Below, one piece after another: positions 43,770 through 54,348 of a stretch of DNA of 64,000 nucleotides. Under the pieces are notes generated by a model. The model made no database searches. It was not told the DNA's origin and saw only the letters and a program-made list of their open reading frames with translations. Source of the stretch: Pseudomonas putida (GTDB lineage Bacteria > Pseudomonadota > Gammaproteobacteria > Pseudomonadales > Pseudomonadaceae); the NCBI RefSeq assembly GCF_002741075.1, contig NZ_CP016634.1:3688001-3752000 (forward strand), given 5' to 3'. Position 1 is the stretch's first letter. Each line of letters opens with the position of its first letter. The translations under genes and the position numbers were made by a program.

Positions 43770-45206
43770 ATGAATCTACTGCGCCCCACCCTGTTGACGC
43801 TGGCCTGCCTGATGGCCCTTCCCGGTCATGCCGACGACCTGCCGTCACTGGGCGACGCCAGTTCCGCGATCGTCTCGCCGCAGCAAGAGCACCAACTGGG
43901 CCGGGCCTGGCTGAGCCTGCTGCGCGGCCAGGTCAACCAGTTGAACGATCCGCAACTCCAAGACTACGTCGAGACCAGCGTCTACAAGCTGGCCGAAACC
44001 AGCCAACTGCAGGACCGGCGCCTGGAGTTCATCCTCATCGACAGCCGTGAGCTCAACGCCTTCGCCGCCCCCGGCGGGATCGTCGGGGTCAACGGCGGCC
44101 TGTTCCTCAACGCCCAGACCGAAGGCGAGTACGCCTCGGTCCTGGCCCACGAACTGGCGCACTTGTCCCAGCGCCACTTCGCCCGGGGCGTCGAGGCTCA
44201 ACAGCGCATGCAACTGCCCATGATGGCCGCGCTGCTGGCTGGTATCGTGCTGGCGGCCGGTGGCGGCGGCGATGCCGGCATCGGCGTGATCGCCGGCACC
44301 CAGGCCGCAGCGATCCAGGAACAGCGCCGCTTCTCCCGACAGAACGAACAGGAAGCCGACCGCATCGGTATCCTCAACCTGGAAAAAGCCGGTTACGACC
44401 CACGCAACATGCCCAGCATGTTCGAACGCCTGGCCCGCCAGTATCGCTATGACGCCAAGCCACCGGAGTTCCTGCTGACCCACCCGGTTACCGAATCGCG
44501 TATCGCCGACACCCGCAACCGCGCCGAACAAGCGCCCAAGGGCGGCGTCGAGGACAGCGCGCGCTACCAACTGATCCGCGCCCGCGTGGCGCTGATCTAC
44601 GAAGGCACGCCAGGCCTGGCGGCCAAGCGCTTCCGTGCCCAGCTAGACGAAGACCCCACCCTCGATGCCGCACGCTATGGCCTGGCCATCGCCCAGATCA
44701 AGGGCGGCCAGCTCAACGAAGCGCGGGCCAACCTGCAGCCGCTGCTGGCCAAGGCGCCCAACGACATCACCTACAATTTGGCGCAGATCGACCTGGACAT
44801 CACCAACAACCGCCTGGCCGACGCCCAGCAGCGGGCCGAGCGCCTGCGCGCGCTGTACCCGAGCAGCTACCCGTTGCAACAGATACGAGCCGACCTTCTG
44901 ATCAAGCAGAATCGCCCCGCCGAGGCGGAAAAGGTATTGGATGATCTGATCAAACGCCGACCGGACGATCCGGACGTGTGGTACGACGTCGCCGAGGTGC
45001 GCGGACTGTCAGGCAACACCATTGGCCTGCACCGGGCACGCGCCGAGTACTTCACCTTGGTCGGCGACTTCGACCAGGCCATCCAGCAACTGGATTACGC
45101 CAAGCGCCGCGCAGGCAGCAACTTCCCGCTGGCCTCGCAGATCGATCAGCGCCAGCGCGAGATCATGGAGCAGCAGCGGATGGTCAAGGAGATGATGGGA
45201 CGCTAA
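43770..45206 (+). CDS. Periplasmic M48 metalloprotease with TPR repeats (BepA-like)
   Basis: A 478-residue protein. A Sec signal peptide (NLLRPTLLTLACLMALPGHA) is followed by an M48 protease domain with HELAH at 127-131 and the third zinc ligand in NEQEADRIGI, then TPR helices from about 270 (LDEDPTLDAARYGLAIAQIK, RRPDDPDVWYDVAEV). In E. coli BepA chaperones and degrades LptD and other barrel proteins. Start at ATG 43770 opens the signal; a second ATG five codons earlier (43755) is in frame. Divergent from the TusA-like gene, convergent with nadA. Confidence 0.92.
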   Translation: MNLLRPTLLTLACLMALPGHADDLPSLGDASSAIVSPQQEHQLGRAWLSLLRGQVNQLNDPQLQDYVETSVYKLAETSQLQDRRLEFILIDSRELNAFAAPGGIVGVNGGLFLNAQTEGEYASVLAHELAHLSQRHFARGVEAQQRMQLPMMAALLAGIVLAAGGGGDAGIGVIAGTQAAAIQEQRRFSRQNEQEADRIGILNLEKAGYDPRNMPSMFERLARQYRYDAKPPEFLLTHPVTESRIADTRNRAEQAPKGGVEDSARYQLIRARVALIYEGTPGLAAKRFRAQLDEDPTLDAARYGLAIAQIKGGQLNEARANLQPLLAKAPNDITYNLAQIDLDITNNRLADAQQRAERLRALYPSSYPLQQIRADLLIKQNRPAEAEKVLDDLIKRRPDDPDVWYDVAEVRGLSGNTIGLHRARAEYFTLVGDFDQAIQQLDYAKRRAGSNFPLASQIDQRQREIMEQQRMVKEMMGR

Positions 45207-45209
45207 GGC

Positions 45210-45234
45210 CCAAGGGGCGCTTTGCGCCCCTTGG
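45210..45234. terminator. Bidirectional hairpin between M48 protease gene and nadA
   Basis: CCAAGGGGCG-CTT-TGCGCCCCTTGG gives a stem of about 10 bp in the gap between convergent genes. No T run. Confidence 0.6.
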
Positions 45235-45243
45235 CAATGCAGG

Positions 45244-46302
45244 TCAGGCGTTACCAGAAAGCTTCAAGCGCGCCGCCTGGGTGAAATCGAGCATGCGATT
45301 GAGCGGTTTGATCGCCTTGGGCACCAGAGCAGGATCCACGAAGATCTCGTTGCTGCCCTTACGCAGGCAGTCAAGGGTGCGCTCCAGGGTGTTCATGGCC
45401 ATCCACGGGCAATGGGCACAGCTACGGCAGGCCGCACCGTTACCTGCGGTCGGCGCTTCGACGAACTCTTTGTCCGGGCACAGCTGCTGCATCTTGTAGA
45501 AGATGCCACGGTCGGTGGCGACGATGAATGTCTTGTTCGGCAGCGTCTGGGCTGCCTTGATCAGCTGACTGGTGGAGCCCACCGCATCGGCCAGTTCGAT
45601 CACCGCCTCCGGCGACTCTGGATGGACCAGGATCGCCGCATCCGGATACAACGCCTTCATGTCGGCCAACTGACGCGACTTGAACTCTTCATGAACGATG
45701 CAGGCGCCATCCCACAGCAGCATGTCGGCGCCTGTCTGCTTCTGGATGTAGCGCCCCAGGTGCTGGTCCGGGCCCCAGATGATGGTCTCGCCGTTGTCCA
45801 TCAGGCTCTCGACGATCTCCAGCGCGCAGCTGGAGGTCACAACCCAGTCTGCCCGCGCCTTCACCGCCGCCGAGGTATTGGCATAGACCACAACGGTGCG
45901 TTCAGGATGCTGGTCGCAGAAGGCCGAGAACTCCTCGACCGGGCAACCTAGGTCGAGGGAGCAGGTCGCTTCCAGCGTCGGCATCAGCACACGCTTTTCG
46001 GGGGTGAGAATCTTGGCGGTCTCGCCCATGAAACGCACGCCTGCCACCACCACGGTACTGGCGGGATGGTTCTTGCCGAAGCGAGCCATTTCCAGGGAGT
46101 CGGACACACAGCCACCCGTCTCCTCGGCCAGCGCCTGGATCACCGGGTCGCAATAGTAATGGGCCACCAGCACGGCGTTCTGGGCCTTGAGCTCGGCAGC
46201 GATGGCCGCACGGTATTCGGCCTCCTGCTCGGGCGTCAGCGGGTTGGGCTGCTTGGCATCAAGATGGGCTTGAACCAACAGGCGTTCGGAAATCTGGGTC
46301 AT
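45244..46302 (-). CDS. nadA: Quinolinate synthase
   Basis: A 352-residue NadA of normal length. It condenses iminoaspartate with dihydroxyacetone phosphate to quinolinate in NAD synthesis and needs a 4Fe-4S cluster. The three cluster cysteines are visible in [25 protein letters not shown] and [31 protein letters not shown] is the N-terminal signature. Cytoplasmic. Single gene facing the M48 gene. Confidence 0.95.
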   Translation of the reverse strand: MTQISERLLVQAHLDAKQPNPLTPEQEAEYRAAIAAELKAQNAVLVAHYYCDPVIQALAEETGGCVSDSLEMARFGKNHPASTVVVAGVRFMGETAKILTPEKRVLMPTLEATCSLDLGCPVEEFSAFCDQHPERTVVVYANTSAAVKARADWVVTSSCALEIVESLMDNGETIIWGPDQHLGRYIQKQTGADMLLWDGACIVHEEFKSRQLADMKALYPDAAILVHPESPEAVIELADAVGSTSQLIKAAQTLPNKTFIVATDRGIFYKMQQLCPDKEFVEAPTAGNGAACRSCAHCPWMAMNTLERTLDCLRKGSNEIFVDPALVPKAIKPLNRMLDFTQAARLKLSGNA

Positions 46303-46528
46303 GATCGCTGAACCTGCGGGCGCATGTGCGCGTCAGTCGAGTGTATCACCCGGCCCTGGCAGATCGGCTAAAGGGTGCCGGATGGCCGGGCGACCATCGC
46401 GACCCATCTGCGGGCACGGACTATTATCGGAGGCCGAAGGCTACAGACAATCGCGGCAATTCAAAAGCCTTTTTTACGCCCCAGGCCAAGGCCGACGGGG
46501 CGTCGGCAATGGCCCGGGAGAAAGCACC

Positions 46529-48037
46529 TCACCCTTGCGAAGACAGTGCCGCCAGATGGGCTCCCACCAGCGCACCGAACTCCTCGAGCGTCATCTTCCT
46601 GCCGTTGAAGTCGACGATGCCATCGGCATAACTCAAGCTGGAGACCACGTCGTCACCCTGCACGGTGCCCATGCCGCTCTGCAACGCCATCATGCCGACC
46701 ATTTCGCCCGCCTGACGGGACTGCATCGCGATGGCCTGGGCATCGGTCTGGCCGTCAAGCAAAGCCTGCAAGGTCGCCAGATCCCCGAGCATCGGCTTGG
46801 AGACGGACAGCTTGCTTTGCAGACGGCTGACCATCTGCTCGCCCACTTGGGTCGGCGTCAGATCGAACGAGGGCGGATTGGCCAAGTCCACCGCCAGGCT
46901 GAAACGACTCTCACCATTGGCCGTCTTGAATGACAACTCCTCCAGCGCAAGCTGGGGCTTGGCTGCAAGCATCTTCTGCAAGTCCGCCTGAACCTTCACC
47001 CGCTCTTCAGGCGTCATGTCGAACGATGGCAGCGCTTCACCCTGGGCTGCGGCCTGCTGCGCTTGTGGCATATGGGTTTGGTACCAGGCGATCAACCCTT
47101 GCATCGCTGGGATGTCGATGGACTTCATGCTCCAGACCATCCGCCCGCTGCCCACCGCACGACCGGCGTAGGTGATGTCGGCGACCTTGTATTCCAGGCG
47201 ACCGGACAGCTTGTCTTCACCCTCGGCGTCATAACGGTTGTTCTGCTCCAGCCCCTTGAGCAGCAGCACATCCTGCTTGTCACCCAAGGTCACCTGGGTT
47301 TCAGCCAAGGTCATGTCGAGATTGCCGACATAGATCATGTCATGCCCTGTGCCCTTCAGGTCACCGGCGACCTTGAAGCCGTTGAGCAGCACGTTGACCG
47401 GCGGCTGCTCGCCATCCACCAGGTTCAACGCCAGGCGCTCGGCCTTGCCGTCGACCCTCACTGACTTGCCCTCACGGTCACCGCGCAACAACACGCGCAT
47501 GCCGGAAAATTCCAGGCTGCTGCCGTCATCTTCGCTGAACTTGACCGGCGCCAGACGGATGTCGCTGGAGACGCTGCCGTCGTAGCCCAAGCTGACCTGG
47601 CCGGAGATCGGGGATTGCTCGCCTGCGGCGGCATACCAGGACGCCGTGGCGTCGTCTTTGTCCAGTTGGCTGTTGCTGGTGGCCAGGACCGGCGCCAAAT
47701 TCAGCGCCTTGATCCGCGACCAGGGGAACGGCCCATGCTCGATCCGGTCGGTCACACCCAGATCGAAGCTCAGCGGCTCGCCCTCACCGAGCCAGAGGTC
47801 CTTGGCCTTGATCCGGTAGTGCGCGGTACTGGTGAAGAAGTGCTGATCCAGCGAGACCAGCTCGAGGGTCATGCTGCCGCCGGTACCGGCGATCGCTTTC
47901 TTCAGCTGCTCGTTGCCCTTGGCAACGGAACGCTCCAGCTCTGCGGGCAATTGCTTGCCGGTGTACCACGCGCCGCCCGTGGTGACGACGGCGATGGCGA
48001 CGGCCAGACCGCAGAAAATGCCTACTGATTTCTTCAT
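46529..48037 (-). CDS. YdgA-family protein (DUF945)
   Basis: A 502-residue protein anchored by an N-terminal membrane helix (VGIFCGLAVAIAVVTTGGAW) with a periplasmic body. GAWYTGKQLPAELERSVAKG and DQHFFTSTAHYRIKAKD are typical for the YdgA/DUF945 family, and the C-terminal YADGIVDFNGRKMTLEE is conserved in it. The function is unknown; E. coli relatives sit at the inner membrane. It is upstream of nadA in the same direction with 226 bases between. Confidence 0.88.
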   Translation of the reverse strand: MKKSVGIFCGLAVAIAVVTTGGAWYTGKQLPAELERSVAKGNEQLKKAIAGTGGSMTLELVSLDQHFFTSTAHYRIKAKDLWLGEGEPLSFDLGVTDRIEHGPFPWSRIKALNLAPVLATSNSQLDKDDATASWYAAAGEQSPISGQVSLGYDGSVSSDIRLAPVKFSEDDGSSLEFSGMRVLLRGDREGKSVRVDGKAERLALNLVDGEQPPVNVLLNGFKVAGDLKGTGHDMIYVGNLDMTLAETQVTLGDKQDVLLLKGLEQNNRYDAEGEDKLSGRLEYKVADITYAGRAVGSGRMVWSMKSIDIPAMQGLIAWYQTHMPQAQQAAAQGEALPSFDMTPEERVKVQADLQKMLAAKPQLALEELSFKTANGESRFSLAVDLANPPSFDLTPTQVGEQMVSRLQSKLSVSKPMLGDLATLQALLDGQTDAQAIAMQSRQAGEMVGMMALQSGMGTVQGDDVVSSLSYADGIVDFNGRKMTLEEFGALVGAHLAALSSQG

Positions 48038-48544
48038 GAATAAGACCGATTACTGTCCATAGGAGGCTGATACGCGGCACGCAGGGCCACGCGGGAGGCC
48101 AAGATTATCACCGCCTGAGAAAGGACGCCCGAGCGCACGATCTTTGCACCGCTGCAATGTAAACTTTTACGAACACAATAATCGACATAGCGACGATAAC
48201 ATTCCAAAAAACGACCACTCATCTGAATAATCCATCGATAAACCTTCATCAAAGTTACATATTGTCACGTTTCACTTGACACCATCCCGCCCTTCGTTTT
48301 TTATTTTTCCCACCCGCCCAGCGCCTCACAAACGAAGAAGAACAGCGCCGCCATCATGACCTCAGTCCGCCCCAGCCCCCACGCGCCGCCTTCGACGTTT
48401 TAAGCCCTGCCAGCCAGACACAGGCGCCCCTCGCGCCCATATCCGCTCCGACAAAAAAGGTGAACAACATGGAGCCCACCCGCTCGCCTCTGCCGTGCCT
48501 GTCGCACACCATGCCCGCGTCCCAGCCCAAGGAGCGCCGCCCGC
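48038..48544. other. 507-base divergent promoter region
   Basis: An AT-rich region between the divergent YdgA-like and permease genes. TTGACA at 48275 may be a -35 element for the permease, though no good -10 follows at 17 bases. No gene, REP or palindrome of note. The leader of the permease gene from about 48300 is rich in C. Confidence 0.45.
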
Positions 48545-49897
48545 ATGCAGCCTGACCACAGCACTCACGGCAATGCCCAACTGAGAAAGTCCCTGCGTCT
48601 TTGGCATGTGGTTGTCATCGGCCTGGCTTACCTGACACCGATGACCGTGTTCGATACCTTCGGCATCGTCTCTGGGATCACTGCTGGCCATGTACCCAGC
48701 GCCTACATCCTGGCGCTGGCCGGCATCCTGTTCACCGCATTGAGCTATGGCACGCTGGTGCGTCGTTTCCCACAATCGGGTTCGGCCTACACCTACACCC
48801 AACGCGCCATCAACAAGCATGTGGGCTTTCTGGTGGGCTGGGCATCGCTGCTGGACTACCTGCTGCTGCCGATGATCAATGCTCTTCTGGCCAAGCTGTA
48901 CCTCTCCGCGATGTTCCCGGAAGTCCCGGAGTGGATATGGGTCGTGGGCTTCGTCGCCCTGATCAGCCTGATCAACATGCGCAGCATCAACCTGGTGGCG
49001 AGCTTCAACACCCTGTTCGTCGGCGTGCAGATCGTGATCATGACGGTGTTCGCCTACCTCTGCGTGCGCGGCCTTAGCCAAGGTGAAGGGATGGGTACCG
49101 CCTGGACCCTGCGCCCGTTCGCCGACGATCAGACCCACCTCAACGCCCTGGTCGCGGGCGCGACCATCCTGTGCTTCTCGTTCCTGGGCTTCGATGCAGT
49201 CTCCACCCTGTCGGAGGAGACCCGTCACCCGGAGAAGGTCATCCCTCGCGCTATCTTCCTGGTGGCACTGATCGGCGGCCTGATGTTCATCCTCATGTCG
49301 TTCTTCATCCAGGCGTTCTTCCCGACCATGGAACGCTTCCACGACCAGGAAGCGGCCCTGCCGGAAATCGCCCTGTACGTCGGCGGCATGCTGTTCCAGT
49401 CGATCTTCATCGTCTGCACCGTGATCAACACCATCGCCTCGGGCCTGGCATCGCAGACCAGCGTCTCGCGCCTGCTGTACGTGATGGGCCGCGACAAGGT
49501 CATTCCCCAGGGCCTGTTCGCCCGCCTGCACCCACGCTACAAGACTCCGGTGCTGAATATCGCCGTGGTCGGCCTGATCTCCCTGTCGGCGATCTTCTTC
49601 GACCTGGTGACCGCCACCTCGATCATCAACTTCGGTGCACTGGTGGCCTTCAGCTTCGTCAACCTCTCGGTGATCAGCCACTGCTATCTGCGCGAAGGCC
49701 TCAACAAGGGGCTGGCGAACAAGTTGAAGTACCTGGTACTGCCGACCATCGGTTTCTGCATCATCGCCATGCTCTGGCTGAACCTGAACGTGGACTCACT
49801 GCTGTTCGGCGGGGTCTGGGCTGCATGCGGCCTGCTATACCTTGCCTGGTTGACCAAGGCGTTCAGGGTCGCGCCGCCGACCTACATTGCCGAATGA
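48545..49897 (+). CDS. APC permease, putrescine-importer type
   Basis: A 450-residue protein with twelve helices. The N-terminal [40 protein letters not shown] and the later [20 protein letters not shown] resemble E. coli PuuP and PlaP putrescine importers. It imports an amino acid or polyamine with protons across the inner membrane. The next gene is a McpU-type polyamine chemoreceptor, which supports the polyamine reading. Start chosen at ATG 48545; upstream AAGGAGCGCCGCCC fits. Confidence 0.82.
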   Translation: MQPDHSTHGNAQLRKSLRLWHVVVIGLAYLTPMTVFDTFGIVSGITAGHVPSAYILALAGILFTALSYGTLVRRFPQSGSAYTYTQRAINKHVGFLVGWASLLDYLLLPMINALLAKLYLSAMFPEVPEWIWVVGFVALISLINMRSINLVASFNTLFVGVQIVIMTVFAYLCVRGLSQGEGMGTAWTLRPFADDQTHLNALVAGATILCFSFLGFDAVSTLSEETRHPEKVIPRAIFLVALIGGLMFILMSFFIQAFFPTMERFHDQEAALPEIALYVGGMLFQSIFIVCTVINTIASGLASQTSVSRLLYVMGRDKVIPQGLFARLHPRYKTPVLNIAVVGLISLSAIFFDLVTATSIINFGALVAFSFVNLSVISHCYLREGLNKGLANKLKYLVLPTIGFCIIAMLWLNLNVDSLLFGGVWAACGLLYLAWLTKAFRVAPPTYIAE

Positions 49898-49912
49898 GAC
49901 TGCCTGTCGACG

Positions 49913-49936
49913 ACGCCCGCGCTTGATCGCGGGCGT
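49913..49936. terminator. Hairpin between permease and chemoreceptor genes
   Basis: ACGCCCGCG-CTTGAT-CGCGGGCGT is a perfect 9-bp stem 16 bases after the permease stop. It may end part of the transcripts before the chemoreceptor gene. Confidence 0.65.
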
Positions 49937-49962
49937 TGTCCTTGATGAGAAGGAAAGCTCCC

Positions 49963-52089
49963 ATGTTCCTGCGCCGCCTCTCCATCCAGTGGAAGATCAC
50001 CCTCCTTGCCGGCCTGTGCCTGTTGACCATCGTCGTGTTGCTGGTCGCCACCTCGCTGTTCCAGGCCAAACGCAGTGCGGTGCAGGTCTTCCAGGCCAAC
50101 ACCGAACTGCTCGACCAGAGCGCGCGCCTGCGCCTGCAAGCCCACGCCGAAAGCCAGGCCTTGCGCGTACAGCGCTATTTCATGGACGCCTACCAGTACG
50201 GCAACGGCTTCGCCCGCCTGGTACAGGCGCTCAGGGCGCGTGGCGGTGACGACCTACGCGCCGATCTGGTCAAACAGGCCCGTCAGGCGCTGGCCGGCAA
50301 CCCGGACCTGATCGGTCTGTACCTGGTGTTCCAGCCCAACGCCCTGGACCAACAGGACGCCCGCTTCGTAGGCCAGGACGCCAGCGGCAGCAACGACATC
50401 GGTCGCTACTCTTTCTATTGGTCCCAGCCGAGCCCCGGCACTCTCGAATCCGAGGTCATGCCCGAATCCATGCTGGCCGACACCAGCACTGCAGCCAACG
50501 GCTCCCCCTACAACCGCTGGCTGACCTGCCCCTTGGAGAACGCCAAAGCCTGCGTGCTCGACCCTTACTTCGACGAGGTCAGCGGTCGCCAGGTCCTGAT
50601 GACCAGCATTGCCCTGCCCTTGCTGGAAAACGGCAAGGTGATCGGCGTGGTCGGCCTGGACATCGGCTTGGACAACCTGCAGCAATTGAGCCTGGCCGGG
50701 CGCCAGGAGCTGTTCGACGGCCAAGGCCAGGTCAGCATCGTCAGCCCCGCCGGCCTGTTGGCCGGACACAGCCAGGACAGCGCCCAGCTGAGCAAGACAC
50801 TGGAGCAGGCCTTTGGAGATCAAGCCGGCGAACTCGCCGGACCGATGCGTGCCGGCCAGGCCGTCGAGCGCCTCGATCATGGCTTGATGCGCATCTCACG
50901 CCCCTTTGCGCCGATTCCGCAGGCCGAGTCCTGGCAGGTGCTGCTGGAGTTGCCGGAGGCGGTTCTGCAGGCGCCAGCGGTCGCCCTCAACCAGCGCCTG
51001 GACGCACACAACCAGACCGCCAACCTCACCAGTTTGCTGGTTGGCTTGGTCGCCGCCGTGCTGGGCCTGCTGCTGGTGTGGCTGACAGCCCGCGGCGTGA
51101 CCCGGCCGATCCTTGCCGTGGCCGAGCGCCTGCGCGACATTGCCAGCGGCGAAGGCGACCTGACCCGACGCCTGGACTACACCCGCGAAGATGAACTAGG
51201 CCAACTGAGCGGCTGGTTCAACCGCTTTCTCGACAAACTCCAGCCGGTGATCGCCCAAGTCAAAGGCTCGCTGCAGGATGCCCGCGGCACCGCCGACCAG
51301 TCCGCCGCCATCGCCAGCCAGACCAGCGGTGGCATGCAGCAGCAACAACGGGAAATCGAACAGGTGGCTACCGCAGCCAACGAAATGAGCGCCACCGCGC
51401 AGGACGTCGCGCGCAATGCCTCCCAGGCGGCCCAGGCCGCTCGTGGCGCCGACCAAGCCACCCATGAAGGGCTGGAGCTGGTGGCCGTCACCCGCCAGGC
51501 TATCGACCAGTTGGTGACCGACATGGACACCGCCATGAACCAAGCCAGGGCGCTGGCCGGGCGTAGCGAACAGATTGGCTCTGTGCTCGAGGTGATTCGC
51601 TCGATCGCCGAACAGACCAACCTGCTGGCACTCAACGCCGCCATCGAGGCCGCGCGCGCGGGCGAAGCCGGGCGCGGCTTCGCGGTGGTCGCCGACGAAG
51701 TGCGCAGCCTTGCCCAGCGCACCCAGGTCTCGGTGCAGGAGATCCGCCAAGTGATCGAGGGGCTGCAACAAGGCACCCACGACGTGGTGGGCGCAATGCA
51801 CGAGGGCCAGCGCCAAGCCCAAGACAGCGCCACGCGCATGGAACAAGCGTTGCCCGCCCTGCAGCGGATCGGCGAGGCGGTGGCGGTGATCAGCGACATG
51901 AACCTGCAGATCGCCTCGGCCGCTGAAGAACAGAGCGCCGTGGCCGAAGAGGTCAACCGCAACGTGGCCGGCATCCGCGACGTGACCGAATCGCTGTCCG
52001 ATCAGGCCGACGAATCGGCGCGCATCAGCCAGGCACTTAACCGCCTGGCCAATCAGCAACAGGCCTTGATGGAGCAGTTCAAGGTCTAA
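49963..52089 (+). CDS. mcpU: McpU-type polyamine chemoreceptor
   Basis: A 708-residue methyl-accepting chemotaxis protein: membrane helix at about 10-30, double-Cache periplasmic domain about 40-360, second helix about 365-390 ([20 protein letters not shown]), HAMP ([20 protein letters not shown]) and a signalling domain with the tip [20 protein letters not shown]. In P. putida the chemoreceptor at this chromosomal spot is McpU, which senses putrescine, cadaverine and spermidine; the identification relies on conserved gene order and length. The aspartates in [11 protein letters not shown] and VVGLDIGL sit where dCache receptors contact amines. Start at 49963 has AAGGAA upstream; the in-frame extension to 49936 is rejected. 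Confidence 0.85.
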   Translation: MFLRRLSIQWKITLLAGLCLLTIVVLLVATSLFQAKRSAVQVFQANTELLDQSARLRLQAHAESQALRVQRYFMDAYQYGNGFARLVQALRARGGDDLRADLVKQARQALAGNPDLIGLYLVFQPNALDQQDARFVGQDASGSNDIGRYSFYWSQPSPGTLESEVMPESMLADTSTAANGSPYNRWLTCPLENAKACVLDPYFDEVSGRQVLMTSIALPLLENGKVIGVVGLDIGLDNLQQLSLAGRQELFDGQGQVSIVSPAGLLAGHSQDSAQLSKTLEQAFGDQAGELAGPMRAGQAVERLDHGLMRISRPFAPIPQAESWQVLLELPEAVLQAPAVALNQRLDAHNQTANLTSLLVGLVAAVLGLLLVWLTARGVTRPILAVAERLRDIASGEGDLTRRLDYTREDELGQLSGWFNRFLDKLQPVIAQVKGSLQDARGTADQSAAIASQTSGGMQQQQREIEQVATAANEMSATAQDVARNASQAAQAARGADQATHEGLELVAVTRQAIDQLVTDMDTAMNQARALAGRSEQIGSVLEVIRSIAEQTNLLALNAAIEAARAGEAGRGFAVVADEVRSLAQRTQVSVQEIRQVIEGLQQGTHDVVGAMHEGQRQAQDSATRMEQALPALQRIGEAVAVISDMNLQIASAAEEQSAVAEEVNRNVAGIRDVTESLSDQADESARISQALNRLANQQQALMEQFKV

Positions 52090-52111
52090 AGCCCCACCCC
52101 GGGGACGACAC

Positions 52112-52256
52112 TAGGGTCTGTATGAAAAGTCTTGAGACGAAGGTCAGGCAAGGCGAAAGCAGCCGAGGAAGCGGAGCTTACGGGTTGTAAATGAGCATTC
52201 CGAGGCTGCTTTCAACATAGCATCACCGAGTATCAAGGCTTTTCGTACAGAACCTA
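52112..52256. mobile_element. MITE of about 141 bp with TA flanks
   Basis: Ends GGGTCTGTATGAAAAGTCTT (from 52114) and the inverse of GGTTCTGTACGAAAAGCCTT (ending 52254) match over about 22 bases with three mismatches, each flanked by TA, the usual target duplication of the IS5/IS427 type. The inside has no coding frame. It is a non-autonomous element that depends on a transposase elsewhere. Confidence 0.75.
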
Positions 52257-52296
52257 AAGGATGGCTGCCCTTGGGCAGCCTTGATGGAGCCCCACG

Positions 52297-53244
52297 ATGG
52301 GAAAAGCGTTTTTCGACCTGACCAGCGAACAAGGCGTGCTGCGCCTGTCCATCGCGGTCACTCTGTTCATCGCCTTGATCGGTATCGCCTTCGGCCTGGC
52401 GTCAGGCTCGTTCTCGATTGTCTTCGATGGTGTCTACTCACTGGTCGATGCCAGCATGAGCGGACTGTCCCTGGTCGTGGTCAAGCTGATCACCTCCCAC
52501 GCCCGCGCAGAGCGCATGTCGCGCAAGCTGCGCGAACGCTTCACCATGGGGTTCTGGCATCTCGAACCCATGGTTCTGGCGCTCAACGGCATCCTGCTGA
52601 CCGGCGTTGCGCTCTACGCCCTGATTAACGCCGCCAGTAGCCTGCTCGAGGGCGGGCGGGACCTGGAGTTCGGCGTGGCGCTGGTGTACGCCGTGGTCAC
52701 CGTCAGCGCGTGCCTGGCCATCGCCATCGCCGAGGCCCGTGCCAATCGCAAGATCGGTTCGGACTTCGTGCGCATGGACGTCAAAGGCTGGGTGATGTCG
52801 GCCAGTATCACGGCAGCTCTGCTGGTCGCCTTCTGCGTCGGCTATTTGGTGCAAGGCACCCAGTGGGCCTGGATCTCGCCCTACATCGACCCGGCGGTGC
52901 TGGCGCTGGTCTGCCTGGTCATCATTCCGTTACCAATGTCAGTGGTACGCCAGGCACTCTCGGAGATGTTTCTGGTGACCCCGAGCGACCTGAAGCAGCA
53001 TGTGGATGATGTCGCCCAGACGTTCGTCGCCCAACACGGCCTGCAATCGTATCGGGCCTATGTGGCCAAGGTCGGGCGCTCGCGAGAAATCGAACTCTAC
53101 TTCATCGTCCCCGCAACCATGGCCGCCAGAACCATCGCCGAGTGGGACGCCTTGCGCGACGAGATTGGCAACGCCATCGGCGGCGAAGGCCCGGACCGCT
53201 GGCTCACGGTGGTGTTCACAGGCGATCCGGAGTGGGCTGAATAG
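52297..53244 (+). CDS. Cation diffusion facilitator-like efflux protein
   Basis: A 315-residue membrane protein with six helices in the CDF layout. The metal-site region of helix 2 reads FDGVYSLVDASMSGLSLVVV, and helix 5 has the polar residues of VRMDVKGWVMSASIT. A cytoplasmic C-terminal domain follows from about 215. CDF proteins move Zn, Co, Fe or Mn out of the cytoplasm by proton exchange. The usual HxxxD in helix 5 is changed (DVKGW), so metal specificity is uncertain. Preceded by a small hairpin (GGCTGCCCTTGGGCAGCC at 52263). Confidence 0.82.
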   Translation: MGKAFFDLTSEQGVLRLSIAVTLFIALIGIAFGLASGSFSIVFDGVYSLVDASMSGLSLVVVKLITSHARAERMSRKLRERFTMGFWHLEPMVLALNGILLTGVALYALINAASSLLEGGRDLEFGVALVYAVVTVSACLAIAIAEARANRKIGSDFVRMDVKGWVMSASITAALLVAFCVGYLVQGTQWAWISPYIDPAVLALVCLVIIPLPMSVVRQALSEMFLVTPSDLKQHVDDVAQTFVAQHGLQSYRAYVAKVGRSREIELYFIVPATMAARTIAEWDALRDEIGNAIGGEGPDRWLTVVFTGDPEWAE

Positions 53245-53278
53245 CATCAGCCCTTCGTCGCCGTGACAGGCAGGCCCT

Positions 53279-54079
53279 TCAGAGCGACGGAAACGCCTTG
53301 ACGAGGCCTTCCTGCAGGCTTTCAAGGCCCGGGCGGGAATAGCCCTCCGTGCTGCGCTCGATGGACCAGGCCTTGTCCAGGTGAATTTGCTCCGGGGTGA
53401 CCGGCACGGGATCGACGATTCCGAAACTGGAGTAGTAGTCCTGGAACTTGAACTCCCACTGCGGGTAACGCTTCATGCATAGCCACTGGTTCGGGACGCC
53501 ATAGGAGTCCGCGACGATCAGGCCGTGCAGACTGGTCGACAAGACGAACTCGCACGAAGCGATCTGTTCGAGCACTTGCTTGACGGGAGAGAACACATCG
53601 ATCACCCGCGAGCCTGGAATCAGCGACAGCAGGCTGGCGATTTCAGGCGAATTGCGGTGATTGATGTGCGGGATGATCCCAACACGGATGGTCTTCAAGG
53701 CCGGCTTCTTGACTAAAGAGGAGGCCAACAGGCCCGGATCACCCAGTACAGGCTGCCCATTCAGGCGCTTGATCTGCTCCAGGCACTTGCGACCACGGAC
53801 CGCGTGATAGTGATGGTGACCGGAAAACACATCACCCGGGGTGCTGGAACCGGTGCCCCAGACGTGCAGTTTGCGGCGAAACCCCCAGCTCTTGGCCTTT
53901 TTTTCCCGGGCCAGAATACTGCCGATGGCGATCATTTCGGCGTCTTTGACCGGGCTGTGCACCACCTTGCGCCCCGAGACGAACTCCACGGTCAAGGCGG
54001 AAAGATAATCACCAAAGTTCTGTTTGCCGGCATCGTCGCGCCCACTGCCGCGACTCCAGAAAAGCTTGATCGGTTTCAT
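53279..54079 (-). CDS. Polysaccharide pyruvyl transferase-family protein
   Basis: About 266 residues. NFGDYLSALTVEFV near the start and STSLHGLIVADSYGVP near residue 185 match the PS_pyruv_trans family, which adds ketal pyruvate to surface glycans such as exopolysaccharide. The start at MKPIKLFW was chosen because family N-termini begin at this strand and AGAGGA lies upstream; the frame extends to 54250. Its GC content is lower than that of neighbours, suggesting transfer. It is isolated from other glycan genes. Confidence 0.82.
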   Translation of the reverse strand: MKPIKLFWSRGSGRDDAGKQNFGDYLSALTVEFVSGRKVVHSPVKDAEMIAIGSILAREKKAKSWGFRRKLHVWGTGSSTPGDVFSGHHHYHAVRGRKCLEQIKRLNGQPVLGDPGLLASSLVKKPALKTIRVGIIPHINHRNSPEIASLLSLIPGSRVIDVFSPVKQVLEQIASCEFVLSTSLHGLIVADSYGVPNQWLCMKRYPQWEFKFQDYYSSFGIVDPVPVTPEQIHLDKAWSIERSTEGYSRPGLESLQEGLVKAFPSL

Positions 54080-54348
54080 GCCCGAGTAAATCCTCTCGCT
54101 CGCGGTACTTCGCTCGAGCCAATAGGACAGCGAAAACAGCGTGTTTAATTGGCGTGAAATATATAGGAATTTACTTATTGACGGGAGCGACTTCGACCAG
54201 TCAATAACCGGCAAAAAAATACGCCTACTCAATACACTTTGTTCCTCCATGGGTATTCGTTGACGTTATTTTCACGCCCGTTCCGCTAGCGTCGCAGCCT
54301 TTCTGGCAGCCGGCCCCTTGGCTGCCGTCGAGGTTCAACGAGGCACAC

